Shown here piece after piece: positions 9,295 through 18,678 of a DNA stretch of 60,297 nt. The stretch is from Hyphomonadaceae bacterium (lineage in GTDB: Bacteria; Pseudomonadota; Alphaproteobacteria; Caulobacterales; Aquidulcibacteraceae): assembly GCA_021731815.1 (NCBI GenBank), contig JAKFWO010000045.1, positions 1-60,297 of the forward strand, written 5' to 3'. Each line of letters opens with the position of its first letter. Positions within the stretch are counted from its first letter, which is position 1. The translations under genes were made by a program, and so were the position numbers. The notes beneath the pieces are model-generated. The model searched no databases, was not told the DNA's origin, and saw only the letters and a program-made list of their open reading frames with translations.

Positions 9295-10286
9295 GGCGCG
9301 GAAAGGTCCCTTCCGGCAGGCGGCGCAGTCAGAGGCCCGGCTTCGGGCGCGGTTTTCGGCTCGCTGCGCTTGATTTTCAGGCGCTTGACGCGCCTTGGAT
9401 CGGCATCCGTGACCTCGATCTCGAGACCCACGGGATGATGGACAATCTCGCCACGGATCGGAACCCGGCCCAGAAGCGCGAACACGACACCGCCCAGCGT
9501 ATCGATTTCGCCCTCCCAGTCCGGCGGGGTGAGCGGCGCGCCGAGGCGGGATTCCAGCGCGCCGATCGGCAGGCGGGCATCGACCTCCCACACATCTCCG
9601 GCGCGCGCGATGGTGTCGGCCGGCTCGGCCTCGTCATGCTCGTCTTCAATATCTCCCACGATCTGTTCGACCAGATCCTCGATCGACAACAATCCGTCGG
9701 TGCCGCCATATTCGTCGATCACCAGCGCCATGTGGATGCGGCTGGTCTGCATTTTCAGAAGCAGGCTGGACAGGCGCATCGAGGGGGGCACGAATAATAC
9801 GTCGCGCCGCAGGCGGGGCAGGACGCGTTCCTTCGAGCGCGCGCGGCTTTCCAATTCGTCGAGCACGCCATTATCCGCTGCGAGTTCAGTCACCAGATCC
9901 TTGACATGCACCATGCCGATCGGATCGTCCAAGCTGTCACGATAGATCGGCATGCGCGAGACCGTGGCGGCGGCAAATAATTTCACCACTTCGTCCAGCG
10001 GGGTCGCGACCTCGACAGCCACGATATCGGCGCGCGGCACCATGATATCATAGACCTTGAGGACATCGAGCCGGGCGGCGCGCAGGATTTCCTCCCGGCG
10101 TTTGGCGGTCTCGGCACCGGCCAGCGGGCCATGGCTGAGCCCCCCGAAATCATTGGGTGCGGCGCGCCGTTTGTTGAAGAAGCGCGAGACGCGCGACAGC
10201 AAATGGCGATCTGAAGGTCCGGCCGCGATGGGAGCCGATGCGGGCGGAAACGAAGGAGGAATTGACGAGGAATCGGGCGAAGTCAT
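9291..10286 (-). CDS. hemolysin/CorC family protein with CBS domains
   Basis: 331 residues. A tandem CBS pair (VYDIMVPRADIVAVEV; SRMPIYRDSLDDPIGMVHVKDL; EYGGTDGLLSIEDLVEQIVGD) is followed by the CorC_HlyC transporter-associated domain near the C-terminus (ARLPIGALESRLG ... TLGGVVFALLGRVP). There is no membrane domain, as in soluble CorC/YbeX. The E. coli homologue is linked to Mg/Co efflux and ribosome maturation. It lies 4 bp behind ybeY and overlaps lnt. The N-terminal 40 residues are proline- and serine-rich and not conserved in the family. Confidence 0.92.
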   Translation of the reverse strand: MTSPDSSSIPPSFPPASAPIAAGPSDRHLLSRVSRFFNKRRAAPNDFGGLSHGPLAGAETAKRREEILRAARLDVLKVYDIMVPRADIVAVEVATPLDEVVKLFAAATVSRMPIYRDSLDDPIGMVHVKDLVTELAADNGVLDELESRARSKERVLPRLRRDVLFVPPSMRLSSLLLKMQTSRIHMALVIDEYGGTDGLLSIEDLVEQIVGDIEDEHDEAEPADTIARAGDVWEVDARLPIGALESRLGAPLTPPDWEGEIDTLGGVVFALLGRVPIRGEIVHHPVGLEIEVTDADPRRVKRLKIKRSEPKTAPEAGPLTAPPAGRDLSAP

Positions 10287-10290
10287 GAAT

Positions 10291-10908
10291 TTAATGATTG
10301 TTTTCTGTTAATTGATCCAGCCGGCCCGGCGATGCGGACCGGTGCTCCGGATCGGGCGGCAAAAGATAGGGATCCGCGATTCCGAGCCGCCTCAGGCAGG
10401 CGCGTTCGATGTCCTCCATCTCGCGGGCATCATGTTCCTGTTCGTGGTCGAAACCAAGCAGATGCAATGTACCGTGCATCGCAAGATGCAGGAAATGATG
10501 GGCAGGCAGTTTCGATTGAATCGTGGTTTCGCGCAACAATGTCTCCCGGGCAATGGCGATGTCGCCCAGAAATTCGGATTGCGTACCATCCTCGTCGATC
10601 ACGGAGCGAAAGGCTTCCGGCGAAGGAAAAGACAGGACATTGGTGGGCTTGTTCCGGCCACGAAACTGTTCATTTAATGCCGCGATCGCCTCATCATCTC
10701 CCAGAAAAAGCGCGAGACTGAAACAGCGGCCGGAAAATTCCGGCCGCGATATCTCGGCCAAAACCGTACACAACGCATCCATCGCCTGTGGAAGCAATAC
10801 GTCCGTCGGGGTGCCGAGAGCGCTTTCCCACAGGCCCGGTGCGGGGCAGTCGAGATCAAAGCGGATTTTCATGCGCCGCAAATCGTCATTGCTCTGGCTC
10901 TCGCGCAT
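10291..10908 (-). CDS. ybeY: rRNA maturation RNase YbeY
   Basis: 205 residues with the zinc-binding motif HGTLHLLGFDH (HxxxHxxxxxH) near residue 150 and the preceding TNVLSFP strand typical of the UPF0054 family. The enzyme is an endoribonuclease needed for 16S rRNA 3' maturation and ribosome quality control. Two starts are possible: ATG at 10908 (GGGGACG just before it) or ATG at 10872 (MKIRFDL, where family similarity begins). It sits between phoH and corC in the standard order. A C-terminal extension (PDPEHRSASPGRLDQLTENNH) is non-conserved. Confidence 0.95.
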   Translation of the reverse strand: MRESQSNDDLRRMKIRFDLDCPAPGLWESALGTPTDVLLPQAMDALCTVLAEISRPEFSGRCFSLALFLGDDEAIAALNEQFRGRNKPTNVLSFPSPEAFRSVIDEDGTQSEFLGDIAIARETLLRETTIQSKLPAHHFLHLAMHGTLHLLGFDHEQEHDAREMEDIERACLRRLGIADPYLLPPDPEHRSASPGRLDQLTENNH

Positions 10909-10952
10909 CGTCCCCGCACACAGGACCAGTCTGATCGGACACCATGCGGGCT

Positions 10953-12077
10953 TCAGGCAATGTCAACCGCGTCGCCTCCCTGATCCGCCGTCCCGCCGGC
11001 CTTGCCCGCGTCCCGCGCCTGGCGGAGCGCCACATCTTCTTTGTCATAGGCCAAAACCACGCGTTCGACGAGGGGATGACGCACGATATCGCGGCCCGAG
11101 AAGCGGATAATGCGCACGCCTTCGACATGTTCGAGCAGGCGCACCGCATGGATGAGCCCGGATTCCGCCGGTCGTGGCAGATCCACCTGGCTCGGATCGC
11201 CCGTGACCACGATCCGCGAGCCCGAACCCGGACGGGTCAGCGCCATCTTCATTTGCATGCGCGTTGCGTTTTGCGCCTCATCGACAATGATGAACGCGTC
11301 CTTGAGCGTGCGCCCGCGCATGAAGGCCAGCGGCGCGATTTCAATGCGCCCCGCCGCGCGGTGCTTTTCATAGAGGCCGGGGCCCAGCAATTCCCCCAAA
11401 GCGTCCCAGATCGGGCGCAAATAGGGATCGACCTTTTCAGCCAGATCGCCGGGCAAAAAGCCCAGATGCTCGCCGGCTTCCACGGCCGGGCGGGTGATCA
11501 CCAGCTTGCGCACACGATCGGCCTGCAATTCCGCCACCGCCTGGGCGACAGCCAGAAAGGTCTTGCCCGTCCCGGCCGGGCCGATGCCAAACACCAGATC
11601 GGTCCGCGGATCGCGCAAGGCATTGAGATAATTCTGCTGGGCTTCGTTATTCGCGACGATCCGGGCATTCTTTCGGCTGGTTCCTCCGGAATCCCGACCA
11701 CCCGCATCTCGCCCGGCCGAATCCCGACCAGCCGGGTCGCGTGCCCCGCCGTCCCGGGCTGCCGTCAAGGTCCCAAGCGGCCCCTCGCCCGAGCGCGCAT
11801 GGAACAATGCCCCGCGAATTTCCTGTTCGTCGGCCTGTGCGCCGGCACTGACCCGCGCGGCGAGGAATTCGAGCGCTGCGCGTGCTTCTCGAACCGCTCC
11901 GGGCGCGCCTTCAAGCACCACGCCGCCGCCCGGGCTGTCGGCGCGCAATTCGTCTTGACCCCATGCCTGTTCAAGCAAAGCCAGATTGCGATGGCCGGGG
12001 CCACACAGGTCGCGCAGCAGATCCTGGTCGTCAATGACCACGAAATCCCGCACGCGGACGCTCTCCCGCGGGCTCAA
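10953..12077 (-). CDS. phoH: PhoH family P-loop ATPase
   Basis: 374 residues: an N-terminal region of about 100 residues, a variable linker, then the PhoH P-loop domain with Walker A GPAGTGKT, Walker [10 protein letters not shown] and the [13 protein letters not shown] motif. Its cellular function is unresolved; the locus links it to RNA metabolism beside ybeY and miaB. The frame starts with TTG at 12077, giving a TTGA overlap with miaB; GTG codons at residues 9 and 13 are alternatives. The linker (about residues 105-135) contains five-residue repeats of the type AGRDS/GGRDS encoded by a 15-bp period at about 11688-11760. Confidence 0.93.
   Translation of the reverse strand: MSPRESVRVRDFVVIDDQDLLRDLCGPGHRNLALLEQAWGQDELRADSPGGGVVLEGAPGAVREARAALEFLAARVSAGAQADEQEIRGALFHARSGEGPLGTLTAARDGGARDPAGRDSAGRDAGGRDSGGTSRKNARIVANNEAQQNYLNALRDPRTDLVFGIGPAGTGKTFLAVAQAVAELQADRVRKLVITRPAVEAGEHLGFLPGDLAEKVDPYLRPIWDALGELLGPGLYEKHRAAGRIEIAPLAFMRGRTLKDAFIIVDEAQNATRMQMKMALTRPGSGSRIVVTGDPSQVDLPRPAESGLIHAVRLLEHVEGVRIIRFSGRDIVRHPLVERVVLAYDKEDVALRQARDAGKAGGTADQGGDAVDIA
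11688..11760. repeat. phoH: imperfect 15-bp repeat inside phoH linker
   Basis: The 10-mer ATCCCGACCA recurs at 11691 and 11721, 30 bp (two units) apart, with degenerate units between and after. On the coding strand this gives consecutive five-residue units ending in RDS, RDA and RDP. The repeat keeps frame and lies in a flexible linker, so copy-number change should be tolerated. Confidence 0.7.
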
Positions 12078-13441
12078 GCGGGCGAACCCGCGAGATGCGC
12101 GATCGTCTCCCCGCGCAGGGAATTCTGGCTCGCCGAAACGATGCGGAGCGGCAGGATGGTGCCGGGCGCGTGAATTTCATCGACATGGACGGATTGCAGA
12201 AAGGGGCTGCGGCCGATGGTCTGGCCGGCATGGCGGCCCGGTCCCGTCATCAGCACCGGCAAGGTCGCGCCGATCTGTGCCCGATTAAACCCCAATTGTG
12301 CGGCGAAGAGCTTGTCCTGCAAGACAGCGAGGCGGCGGTCTTTCTCCCCTTCCGGGATCTGGTCGGGCAATTCCGCGGCCGGTGTCCCGGGCCGGGCCGA
12401 GAATTTGAAGGAAAAAGCCTGAGAAAAGCCGATCAGGTCGATCAGTGCAAGGCTTGCCTCGAAATCCGCCGCGGTCTCGCCCGGAAAGCCGACGATGAAA
12501 TCGGTGGCGATCGCGATATCGGGCCGGGCTTTGCGGATATTTTCGATGATCGCGACATAATCGGCAATCGTGTGCCGCCGGTTCATGGCTTTCAGCACCC
12601 GATCCGATCCCGATTGCACCGGCAGATGCAGGAACGGCATCAGCGTTTGGGATTGGCCATGCAAGGCGATGAGATCGGGATTCATCTCGATCGGGTGCGA
12701 GGTCGTATAACGCAACCGGGCGATCCCCTTGATATCGGCCAGCCGGGACAGGAGATCGGCAAGACTGCATTTTGCCCCTCCGTCCGGCGCGGCACCCGCA
12801 TAGGCATTGACGTTCTGGCCGAGCAGCACGATTTCGCGCACGCCATGTTCCGCGAGATGCTGGGCCTCCGCCACGATCTGGGCAACGGGCCGAGAATATT
12901 CTGCGCCCCGCGTATAGGGCACCACACAGAAGGTGCAGAATTTGTCGCAGCCTTCCTGCACCGAGAGAAAGGCCGAAACGCCGTCCGGCGCGCGCGGGGC
13001 GGATTCGAGGACATCGAACTTGTCGATGGCGGCGAAATCGGTCTCCAGCACCAACCTTTGGCTGCGTGCCGCTTGCGCCACCATTTCCGGTAATTTGTGC
13101 AGGGCCTGGGGACCGAACACCAGATCCACCGCCGGCTGGCGTGCGCGAATCTCCGCACCCTCGGCCTGGGCGACGCAGCCGGCCACTGCAAGCGTGGTCT
13201 CGAGCCCGAGTGCGGCGCGCCGGTCTTTCAAAAGCTTCATCTGCCCGAGTTCGGAATAGATTTTTTCCGTGGCCTTTTCGCGGATATGGCAGGTATTGAG
13301 GATGATGAGATCCGCATCCTCGGCAATGTCCGTTGGCGCAAAGCCGAGCGGTGCCAGCAGATCGCGCATCCGCCCGGAATCATAGACATTCATCTGGCAG
13401 CCATAGGTCTTAACAAATAGCCGCTTCTTCGGAGTGTGCAT
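12074..13441 (-). CDS. miaB: tRNA-2-methylthio-N6-dimethylallyladenosine synthase
   Basis: 455 residues. An N-terminal UPF0004 domain carries the first cluster cysteines ([31 protein letters not shown]). It is followed by the radical SAM motif CDKFCTFC in [18 protein letters not shown] and a C-terminal TRAM domain ([21 protein letters not shown]). The enzyme methylthiolates i6A37 of tRNAs using two 4Fe-4S clusters and SAM. The start [14 protein letters not shown] at 13441 matches the family; the open frame reads 224 codons further upstream but overlaps the divergent cyclophilin and is rejected. It is the first gene of the miaB-phoH-ybeY-corC-lnt operon. Confidence 0.97.
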   Translation of the reverse strand: MHTPKKRLFVKTYGCQMNVYDSGRMRDLLAPLGFAPTDIAEDADLIILNTCHIREKATEKIYSELGQMKLLKDRRAALGLETTLAVAGCVAQAEGAEIRARQPAVDLVFGPQALHKLPEMVAQAARSQRLVLETDFAAIDKFDVLESAPRAPDGVSAFLSVQEGCDKFCTFCVVPYTRGAEYSRPVAQIVAEAQHLAEHGVREIVLLGQNVNAYAGAAPDGGAKCSLADLLSRLADIKGIARLRYTTSHPIEMNPDLIALHGQSQTLMPFLHLPVQSGSDRVLKAMNRRHTIADYVAIIENIRKARPDIAIATDFIVGFPGETAADFEASLALIDLIGFSQAFSFKFSARPGTPAAELPDQIPEGEKDRRLAVLQDKLFAAQLGFNRAQIGATLPVLMTGPGRHAGQTIGRSPFLQSVHVDEIHAPGTILPLRIVSASQNSLRGETIAHLAGSPA

Positions 13442-13585
13442 GGTTCTGCTATGACGAATCACCCGGCCGGTGGCAAGCCCCGCGGCCGTGGGAAAATTCG
13501 GGACCCGCGCGGTTTTGTCTTGACCATCAAGGCTGCAAAAGGCCATGTTGCTGGCGAGCGTCCAATTGCCGGGGGAGTTGCGTCC

Positions 13586-14512
13586 ATGAATCGTCGCGCG
13601 GGACCCGGTGCCTTGGGCACAGCAATTTTTCGGCTGACGGCTCTCTCTTGCGTGGCTGTTCTCGCGGCCTGCGCCAATGTTCCGGGGGGTGGCCCGCCGG
13701 TCCGGGCGGCCGGGGCGTCCTGGCGCATGCCCGATCCCGCCAATGTGGTGGTGATGGAAACCACACGCGGCGAAATCCTGATCGAACTCTCTCCCGACAT
13801 CGCACCCGCCCATGTGGCGCAGATCCGGACGCTCACGCAGCGCGGCTTTTACGACGGCATCAAATTCCACCGCGTGATCGATCGCTTCATGGCCCAGACC
13901 GGGGATCCGCTCGGCACTGGCGAGGGCGGATCGGATCTGCCCGACATCAAGGGTGAATTCCTGTTCCGGCGCGATCCCGCCGCCCCCTTTACCGAAGTTG
14001 CGAGCCAGGGCGGCCTGAGGCTGGGCTTTGTCGGCGCATTGCCGGTGGCGTCCCAGCCCGACTGGATTGCCGCCCGCAGCGTCGACAAAAAGGTCAGCGC
14101 CTGGGGGCTGCATTGCCCCGGCGTGGCCTCGATGGCGCGCGACGACAATCCCGACAGTGCCAACAGCCAGATATTCCTGATGCGCGCGCCATATCTGTCG
14201 CTCGACAAGCGTTATTCGATCTGGGGGCGGGTGATCGCGGGCCAGGCAGCGGTCAATGCACTGGCGGCCGGTGAACCACCATCCGCGCCCGACCGCATGC
14301 TCCGCGTGCGGCTGATGGCGGATATTCCGACGGGTGAGCGGCGGGAAATACTCGTCCTGCGCACCGAATCGCCCGAATTTGCGCGTCTTCTCGCCGAGAC
14401 CCGCCGCACACGCGGGGCCGATTTCAGCCCCTGCGATATTGACCTTCCCACCCGTCCTGCCAGCACATCCGGCGGCGGATTGTCTGTACCATCACCCACC
14501 GGCCCGCAATGA
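13586..14512 (+). CDS. cyclophilin-type peptidyl-prolyl isomerase, lipoprotein
   Basis: 308 residues. A signal sequence ends with the lipobox LAAC (Cys29; residue +2 is Ala, compatible with outer-membrane sorting by the E. coli rule). A cyclophilin domain follows: [32 protein letters not shown], then [18 protein letters not shown] and [10 protein letters not shown]. It is long for a cyclophilin because of an insert around residues 130-170 and a C-terminal extension of about 70 residues. It probably assists folding of envelope proteins in the periplasm. GGGGGAG lies 8 bp before the ATG at 13586; the longer upstream frame has no signal peptide at its start. It heads a rightward group with a second cyclophilin and dapF. 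Confidence 0.92.
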   Translation: MNRRAGPGALGTAIFRLTALSCVAVLAACANVPGGGPPVRAAGASWRMPDPANVVVMETTRGEILIELSPDIAPAHVAQIRTLTQRGFYDGIKFHRVIDRFMAQTGDPLGTGEGGSDLPDIKGEFLFRRDPAAPFTEVASQGGLRLGFVGALPVASQPDWIAARSVDKKVSAWGLHCPGVASMARDDNPDSANSQIFLMRAPYLSLDKRYSIWGRVIAGQAAVNALAAGEPPSAPDRMLRVRLMADIPTGERREILVLRTESPEFARLLAETRRTRGADFSPCDIDLPTRPASTSGGGLSVPSPTGPQ

Positions 14513-14548
14513 GTGCCGGCCAATTGAAGCTCCAGCAGAAGAAGATGC

Positions 14549-15040
14549 ATGACCCAGCCCGACCTCCAGCCTGACCCCCGGCCCGACCCCCGGCCTGACC
14601 AATTGACCCTTGAGCTCGACACCGGAATCGTCACGATCCGCTTGCGTCCGGATCTCGCCCCCCGCCATGTCGCGCGCATCACCGAACTGGTGCGGCAGGG
14701 TTATTATGACGGACTGACCTTCCACCGCGTGGTGGATGGCTTCGTTGCCCAGGGTGGCTGCCCGCAGGGTTCGGGCATGGGCGGGTCGGGCCAGAAACTC
14801 AAATCCGAGTTCACCGACACGCCCCATGCCCGCGGGGCCTGCTCCATGGCGCGCGCCAATGATCCCCATTCGGCCGACAGCCAGTTCTTCATCTGCCTCG
14901 ATGATGCGGGCTTCCTCGACGGGCAATATACCGTGTGGGGCGAAGTGATTTCGGGCATGGAGGCGGTGGACGCGCTGCCCAGGGGCGAGCCGCCCAAAAA
15001 GCCCGGCAAGATCGTGAAAGCCAGCGTGCCGGCCGGATAA
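14549..15040 (+). CDS. cyclophilin-type peptidyl-prolyl isomerase, cytoplasmic
   Basis: 163 residues, a single minimal cyclophilin domain without signal peptide: FHRVVDGFVAQGGCPQGSGMG, ARGACSMARANDPHSADSQF and YTVWGEVISGMEAV. It catalyses cis/trans isomerisation of X-Pro bonds, presumably in the cytosol, paired with the secreted paralogue 36 bp upstream. The N-terminus carries three four-residue units (PDLQ, PDPR, PDPR) encoded by a 12-bp tandem repeat at 14558-14600. AGAAGAAG precedes the ATG. Confidence 0.94.
   Translation: MTQPDLQPDPRPDPRPDQLTLELDTGIVTIRLRPDLAPRHVARITELVRQGYYDGLTFHRVVDGFVAQGGCPQGSGMGGSGQKLKSEFTDTPHARGACSMARANDPHSADSQFFICLDDAGFLDGQYTVWGEVISGMEAVDALPRGEPPKKPGKIVKASVPAG
14558..14600. 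repeat. 12-bp tandem repeat in the second cyclophilin gene
   Basis: About three units of a CCTGACCCCCGG-like dodecamer encode PDxx tetrapeptides ahead of the folded domain. Unit length is a multiple of three. Confidence 0.75.
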
Positions 15041-15080
15041 TTTATTCGCGCGCCACGGGTGAGTGGCCGACGGGGCTGCC

Positions 15081-15908
15081 ATGCATTATCTGAAAATGAA
15101 CGGCTGCGGCAATGATTTCGTGGTGCTCGACCATCGCACGCATGGAGCGGTGCTGCTGGATGAAGACCGGGTCCGGGCGATTTCAGACCGGAAATCCGGC
15201 ATTGGCTGTGACCAGCTCATTGCCATCGAGCCCTCGATTCGCGCCGATTTGTTCATGCGCATCTGGAATTCGGATGGTGGCGAGGTCAAGGCCTGCGGCA
15301 ATGCCGCACGCTGTGTGGGCTGGCTGGGTCTGGAAGAAAGCGGGCGCGACGCCCTGCGTATCGAGACCGAAGCCGGAATTCTCGCCATCACCCGGGCGGG
15401 CGACCACCGGGTGACGGTGGATTTCGGCTCGCCCTTGCTCAAATGGGAAGAAATTCCGCTCGCCGAGCGGATGGACACGCGACGGCTCGATGTGAAGATC
15501 GGCCCGATCGACGCGCCGATCCTGCATGGGCCGGGCGGGGTCAATATGGGTAATCCGCATTGCGTTTTCTTCCATCATGACGTGGACAGTCTGCGCGTGG
15601 ATCTGATCGGGCCGCTGATCGAGAACCACCCTTTGTTTCCCGATCGGGTGAATGTCGGCTTTGCGCAAGTGCTTGCCCCCGACCGGATTCGCCTCCGGGT
15701 ATGGGAGCGGGGGGCTGGCATCACCCGGGCTTGCGGCACCGGGGCCTGCGCTGCACTTGTCGCGGCTGCGCGACGTGGGCTGGCCGGGCGGGAGGCAGTA
15801 TTGCTCATGGATGGCGGGGAATTGGGCGTTCATTGGTCGGAGGCGGATGACCATGTCCTGCTGACCGGACCAGTGGGAGTGGATGGGGAAGGCGAGTGGC
15901 CGCGCTGA
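15081..15908 (+). CDS. dapF: diaminopimelate epimerase
   Basis: 275 residues. Both catalytic-cysteine motifs are present: KACGNAARCVGW near residue 75 and TRACGTGACAALVAA near residue 220. The enzyme interconverts LL- and meso-diaminopimelate in lysine and peptidoglycan synthesis. The ATG at 15081 (MHYLKMNGCGNDF) is the family start; GTG at 15063 in frame would add six residues. It lies 40 bp behind the cytoplasmic cyclophilin and in the same direction. Confidence 0.97.
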   Translation: MHYLKMNGCGNDFVVLDHRTHGAVLLDEDRVRAISDRKSGIGCDQLIAIEPSIRADLFMRIWNSDGGEVKACGNAARCVGWLGLEESGRDALRIETEAGILAITRAGDHRVTVDFGSPLLKWEEIPLAERMDTRRLDVKIGPIDAPILHGPGGVNMGNPHCVFFHHDVDSLRVDLIGPLIENHPLFPDRVNVGFAQVLAPDRIRLRVWERGAGITRACGTGACAALVAAARRGLAGREAVLLMDGGELGVHWSEADDHVLLTGPVGVDGEGEWPR

Positions 15909-16075
15909 GATCCGTAAGCTGATTCATTTGCGTTTTTTGTGTCCGGATATGAGGCTTCCCGGGTTCCGTCGGTGGTGTCAGGCGCGCAGCCCGCGCGGGT
16001 GCTGCGTGCAGGCCTTGAATCCTCTTCGAATCAGCGCAAATATGTTGCGCTGCGAAACGGAGTAGAATCACCGCC

Positions 16076-16474
16076 ATGATTGGCATTGTTGTTGTGACTC
16101 ACGGCAGGCTCGCTCAGGAATTCATCGCCGCTCTGGAACATGTGGTGGGACCGCAGCCCCAGGCGGCGGGTATCTCCATCGGGCCAGAGGATGATCCGGA
16201 AATCCGGCGTCAGGAAATCATCGAGACCGTTCGTTCGGTGGATGACGGGTCGGGTGTGGTTATTCTCACCGATATGTTTGGCGGCACCCCCTCCAATCTG
16301 GCGATCGCTGCGATGGCGCGCGGTCGGATTGAGGTCATTGCCGGCGTCAATCTGCCCATGCTGATCAAGCTGGCGGAAGTCCGCGAAACCCGGCCTTTGG
16401 AGCGCGCCGTGTTCGAGGCCCAGGACGCCGCCCGCAAATATGTCGCCGTGGCCTCGGCCCAATTGGCGAGCTGA
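16076..16474 (+). CDS. PTS EIIA component, mannose/fructose family (PtsM-type)
   Basis: 132 residues of EIIA-Man type with the phosphorylated histidine at position 9 (MIGIVVVTHGRLAQE) and the segment VILTDMFGGTPSNLA. In alphaproteobacteria this protein belongs to an incomplete regulatory PTS (EI-Ntr, HPr, EIIA) without sugar permease. Here it is followed after 97 bp by HPr, as is usual, but the normal upstream hprK and chvG/chvI-type two-component genes are not adjacent; dapF is. The leader contains a 6-bp inverted repeat (GCGCAA ... TTGCGC, 16034-16050). Confidence 0.93.
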   Translation: MIGIVVVTHGRLAQEFIAALEHVVGPQPQAAGISIGPEDDPEIRRQEIIETVRSVDDGSGVVILTDMFGGTPSNLAIAAMARGRIEVIAGVNLPMLIKLAEVRETRPLERAVFEAQDAARKYVAVASAQLAS

Positions 16475-16571
16475 AGCGGGAAGCCAACCCCTTTTACCGC
16501 TTGACGAAATGTGGCCGAACTGAGCCAATCCGCGGGATAATGGTCGCCAGCCCCGGATGCAGCGCTATCAG

Positions 16572-16856
16572 ATGAGCCAGGATTCCATTGCCCGACAATC
16601 GGTGATGATCACCAACCAGCGTGGGCTCCATGCCCGCGCCTCGGCGCGCTTTTCCGAACGCGCGCGCCAGTTTGCATCGGACGTTACGGCACGCGCCAAT
16701 GGCGAGATTGCCGATGGCCGATCCATCATGGATTTGCTGATGCTGGCAGCGGGACCCGGGACGGAACTCGATATCGAGGCCCGCGGCGATGATGCCGAGC
16801 AGGCGGTAGCGGCATTGGTCGAGCTCGTGGCCGCCAAATTCGGCGAAGGTGTGTGA
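16572..16856 (+). CDS. HPr family phosphocarrier protein
   Basis: 94 residues with the active-site His20 in RGLHARASARF and the regulatory serine region GRSIMDLLMLAAGPG (Ser51), suggesting it could be a target of an HPr kinase encoded elsewhere. It shuttles phosphate from EI to EIIA. ATG at 16572 (MSQDSIAR) is preferred by family length; ATG at 16557 is in frame and neither has a clear ribosome site. It is paired with the upstream EIIA gene. Confidence 0.93.
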   Translation: MSQDSIARQSVMITNQRGLHARASARFSERARQFASDVTARANGEIADGRSIMDLLMLAAGPGTELDIEARGDDAEQAVAALVELVAAKFGEGV

Positions 16857-16868
16857 CGGAAGTATTTT

Positions 16869-16898
16869 CGGCCAATATTATTGCGGCCAATATTAATC
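16869..16898. repeat. two-copy 15-bp direct repeat (CGGCCAATATTA core)
   Basis: The 12-mer CGGCCAATATTA occurs at 16869 and 16884, exactly 15 bp apart, in the gap behind the HPr gene. It is AT-rich relative to its surroundings and could be an operator pair or another member of the 15-bp repeat group seen through the window. Confidence 0.6.
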
Positions 16899-17078
16899 CG
16901 GATAAACGCTCTCGGTAGAATGCCGCTGGGCATAGTTCGGCCATGGCCGACATTCGACGGATGAGGTCCGGCCCGGCTTCCTCCGTCGGGCAATTCCGCG
17001 AATCAGGGTAGAAATGCTGGCCATTTGGCCACATCCTCTACCGGTGATCAGGACCCGTTCCTGCAAGGAGCCGCGCCG

Positions 17079-18443
17079 ATGATCGCCAGAAAGACCAAAG
17101 TGAAGCCGGATTTCCGACCGACTTCTGCCTCCGTGTTTCTTGTGGTGATCCTGATCGGGCTGACCGCATTCGCTTTCCTCGGGGCTTTTCCGACCAGTGC
17201 CCAATCCCCCGGGCGCGCAATCGCGGCAGCCGAGGGGCCGAAGTCACCGCCTGCCGACCCTGTGGTCGCTTTTGCCCGCTGGAAGCAGGAATTTGCGCCA
17301 AAGGCGATTGCCGCCGGCCTGCCCGCGGAATTTTCCGGCCCCCTGATCGCGGGGCTTGCCCCCGTGCCGCGCGCTTTGGAGCAGGCCCAGGCCGCAAGCC
17401 GCTTTCTGCCGATCTGGCGGCGGATCGAACCTTTGGCCGATCCCCGACGCATCACGGCAGCGCGGACTTTCCTCGCGCGCCACAAAAGCACTCTGGCGGC
17501 GATCGAGGCGCGGTATGATGTGCCAGCTGCATTACTGGTGGCCTTGTGGGGGGTGGAGACCAATTTCGGGCAATTGCGTGGCAGCTTTGATCTGCTTGAC
17601 GTGCTCGCGACCCGCGCCGCCCTCGATCCCGAAGCCCGCTGGCGCAGTTTTGGTGAGGAAAACCTGTTGGCGGCGCTCCGGATGCTGCGCAATCCCGGGG
17701 CGGATCGATCGCAATTGCGGGCCTCCTATGCGGGGGCAACGGGACAGGTCCAGTTCATTCCCACCACTTTTGCGCGTTTTGCGGTTGATTTCCGAGGCGA
17801 TGGCTTCGCTGATATCTGGAATGATCCGGCTGACGCCCTGGCTTCCGCGGCCAATTACCTCAAGCAATCGGGGTTCAGGGGAACCGAGCCGATCGCCGCC
17901 GAAGTCAGGATTCCACCCGATTTTGATTATCTGCTCGCCCATGATGCCCGGCGCACTATCCGCGAATGGCGCGCGCTGGGAATAGGTCGGGCCAATGGAG
18001 TGCCTTTCAGTCCGGCGGCTCTCGATCTACCGGCGGAACTCTTTGTTGCGGCCGGTCGCCACGGTCCGGCCTTTCTGTTGTTCGACAATTTCGAGGCAAT
18101 AAAGGTCTATAATCAAGCGGATTTCTATGCGCTGGCCTTATGGCGCATTGCCGAGGAATTACGTGGACGTGCGGCTTTGCGGGGCTCGTGGCCGCGCCAC
18201 ATTCCCCTCATTTCGGATGCGGAGGCGCTGGAAATGCAGAATGCGCTGTCGGCTTCAGGATTCCCGCTCGTTGTGGATGGCCGTTTCGGACGGGAGACCC
18301 GGCGCCAATTACAGCTTTTCCAGCATTCTCGGGGGCAGATCGCAGACGGATTTCCCACCCGAACGGTCATGGAAGAATTGCGGGCAGCACTGGCGCAGGC
18401 CCGGGCCGCATCAGTCGCGGGCGCTACTGCCCCTCGACCGTAA
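17079..18443 (+). CDS. lytic murein transglycosylase, MltB type, with peptidoglycan-binding domain
   Basis: 454 residues: N-terminal hydrophobic signal/anchor (about residues 17-37), an SLT_2 catalytic domain with Glu160 in LWGVETNFGQ and SYAGATGQVQFIPTTFARFA, and a C-terminal PG_binding_1 domain (EALEMQNALSASGFPLVVDG; RETRRQLQLFQ). It cleaves glycan strands to 1,6-anhydro muropeptides in the periplasm. AAGGAG lies before the ATG at 17079, which is preferred over an upstream in-frame start. A 15-bp tandem repeat begins at the base after its TAA stop. Confidence 0.94.
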   Translation: MIARKTKVKPDFRPTSASVFLVVILIGLTAFAFLGAFPTSAQSPGRAIAAAEGPKSPPADPVVAFARWKQEFAPKAIAAGLPAEFSGPLIAGLAPVPRALEQAQAASRFLPIWRRIEPLADPRRITAARTFLARHKSTLAAIEARYDVPAALLVALWGVETNFGQLRGSFDLLDVLATRAALDPEARWRSFGEENLLAALRMLRNPGADRSQLRASYAGATGQVQFIPTTFARFAVDFRGDGFADIWNDPADALASAANYLKQSGFRGTEPIAAEVRIPPDFDYLLAHDARRTIREWRALGIGRANGVPFSPAALDLPAELFVAAGRHGPAFLLFDNFEAIKVYNQADFYALALWRIAEELRGRAALRGSWPRHIPLISDAEALEMQNALSASGFPLVVDGRFGRETRRQLQLFQHSRGQIADGFPTRTVMEELRAALAQARAASVAGATAPRP

Positions 18444-18520
18444 GCTCCAACACACAGGGCTCCAACACACAGGGCTCCAACACACAGGGCTCCAACACAC
18501 AGGGCTCCAACACACAGGGC
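18444..18520. repeat. five-copy 15-bp perfect tandem repeat
   Basis: Unit GCTCCAACACACAGG repeated five times without mismatch (18444-18518) plus two bases. It starts directly at the base after the stop codon of the transglycosylase gene. Perfect copies suggest recent expansion or contraction. It is a tandem repeat without spacers, so not CRISPR. Confidence 0.95.
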
Positions 18521-18599
18521 CATGCTGCGCCGTGACCCATGCCCCCGGGTAGAGGGAAGCCGGAAATCGCCCCGCCCGCATTGATTAGCAAAAATTAAT

Positions 18600-18660
18600 G
18601 CATGATTATCGATAAAACTTCTTGTAATCCTCATCGATAAACAATATGTAGGGAGGGTCA
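18600..18660 (+). promoter_or_regulatory. AT-rich leader with two ATCGATAAA direct repeats
   Basis: The sequence ATCGATAAA occurs at 18609 and 18633, 24 bp apart, within an island much richer in A/T than its surroundings, just ahead of the small membrane protein gene. A TTGTAA at 18622 and TATGTA at 18645 with 17-bp spacing could be a promoter. The repeats may bind a regulator; no experiment supports this. Confidence 0.45.
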
Positions 18661-18678
18661 TCACAACAGGAGACAGAC

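Noticed and set aside
12074-14113. 679-residue extended MiaB
   Set aside because: The extra 224 codons overlap the divergent cyclophilin and are not MiaB-like; the family start at 13441 is used.
18444-18520. possible CRISPR array
   Set aside because: Units are contiguous with no spacers, only 15 bp long; it is a tandem repeat.
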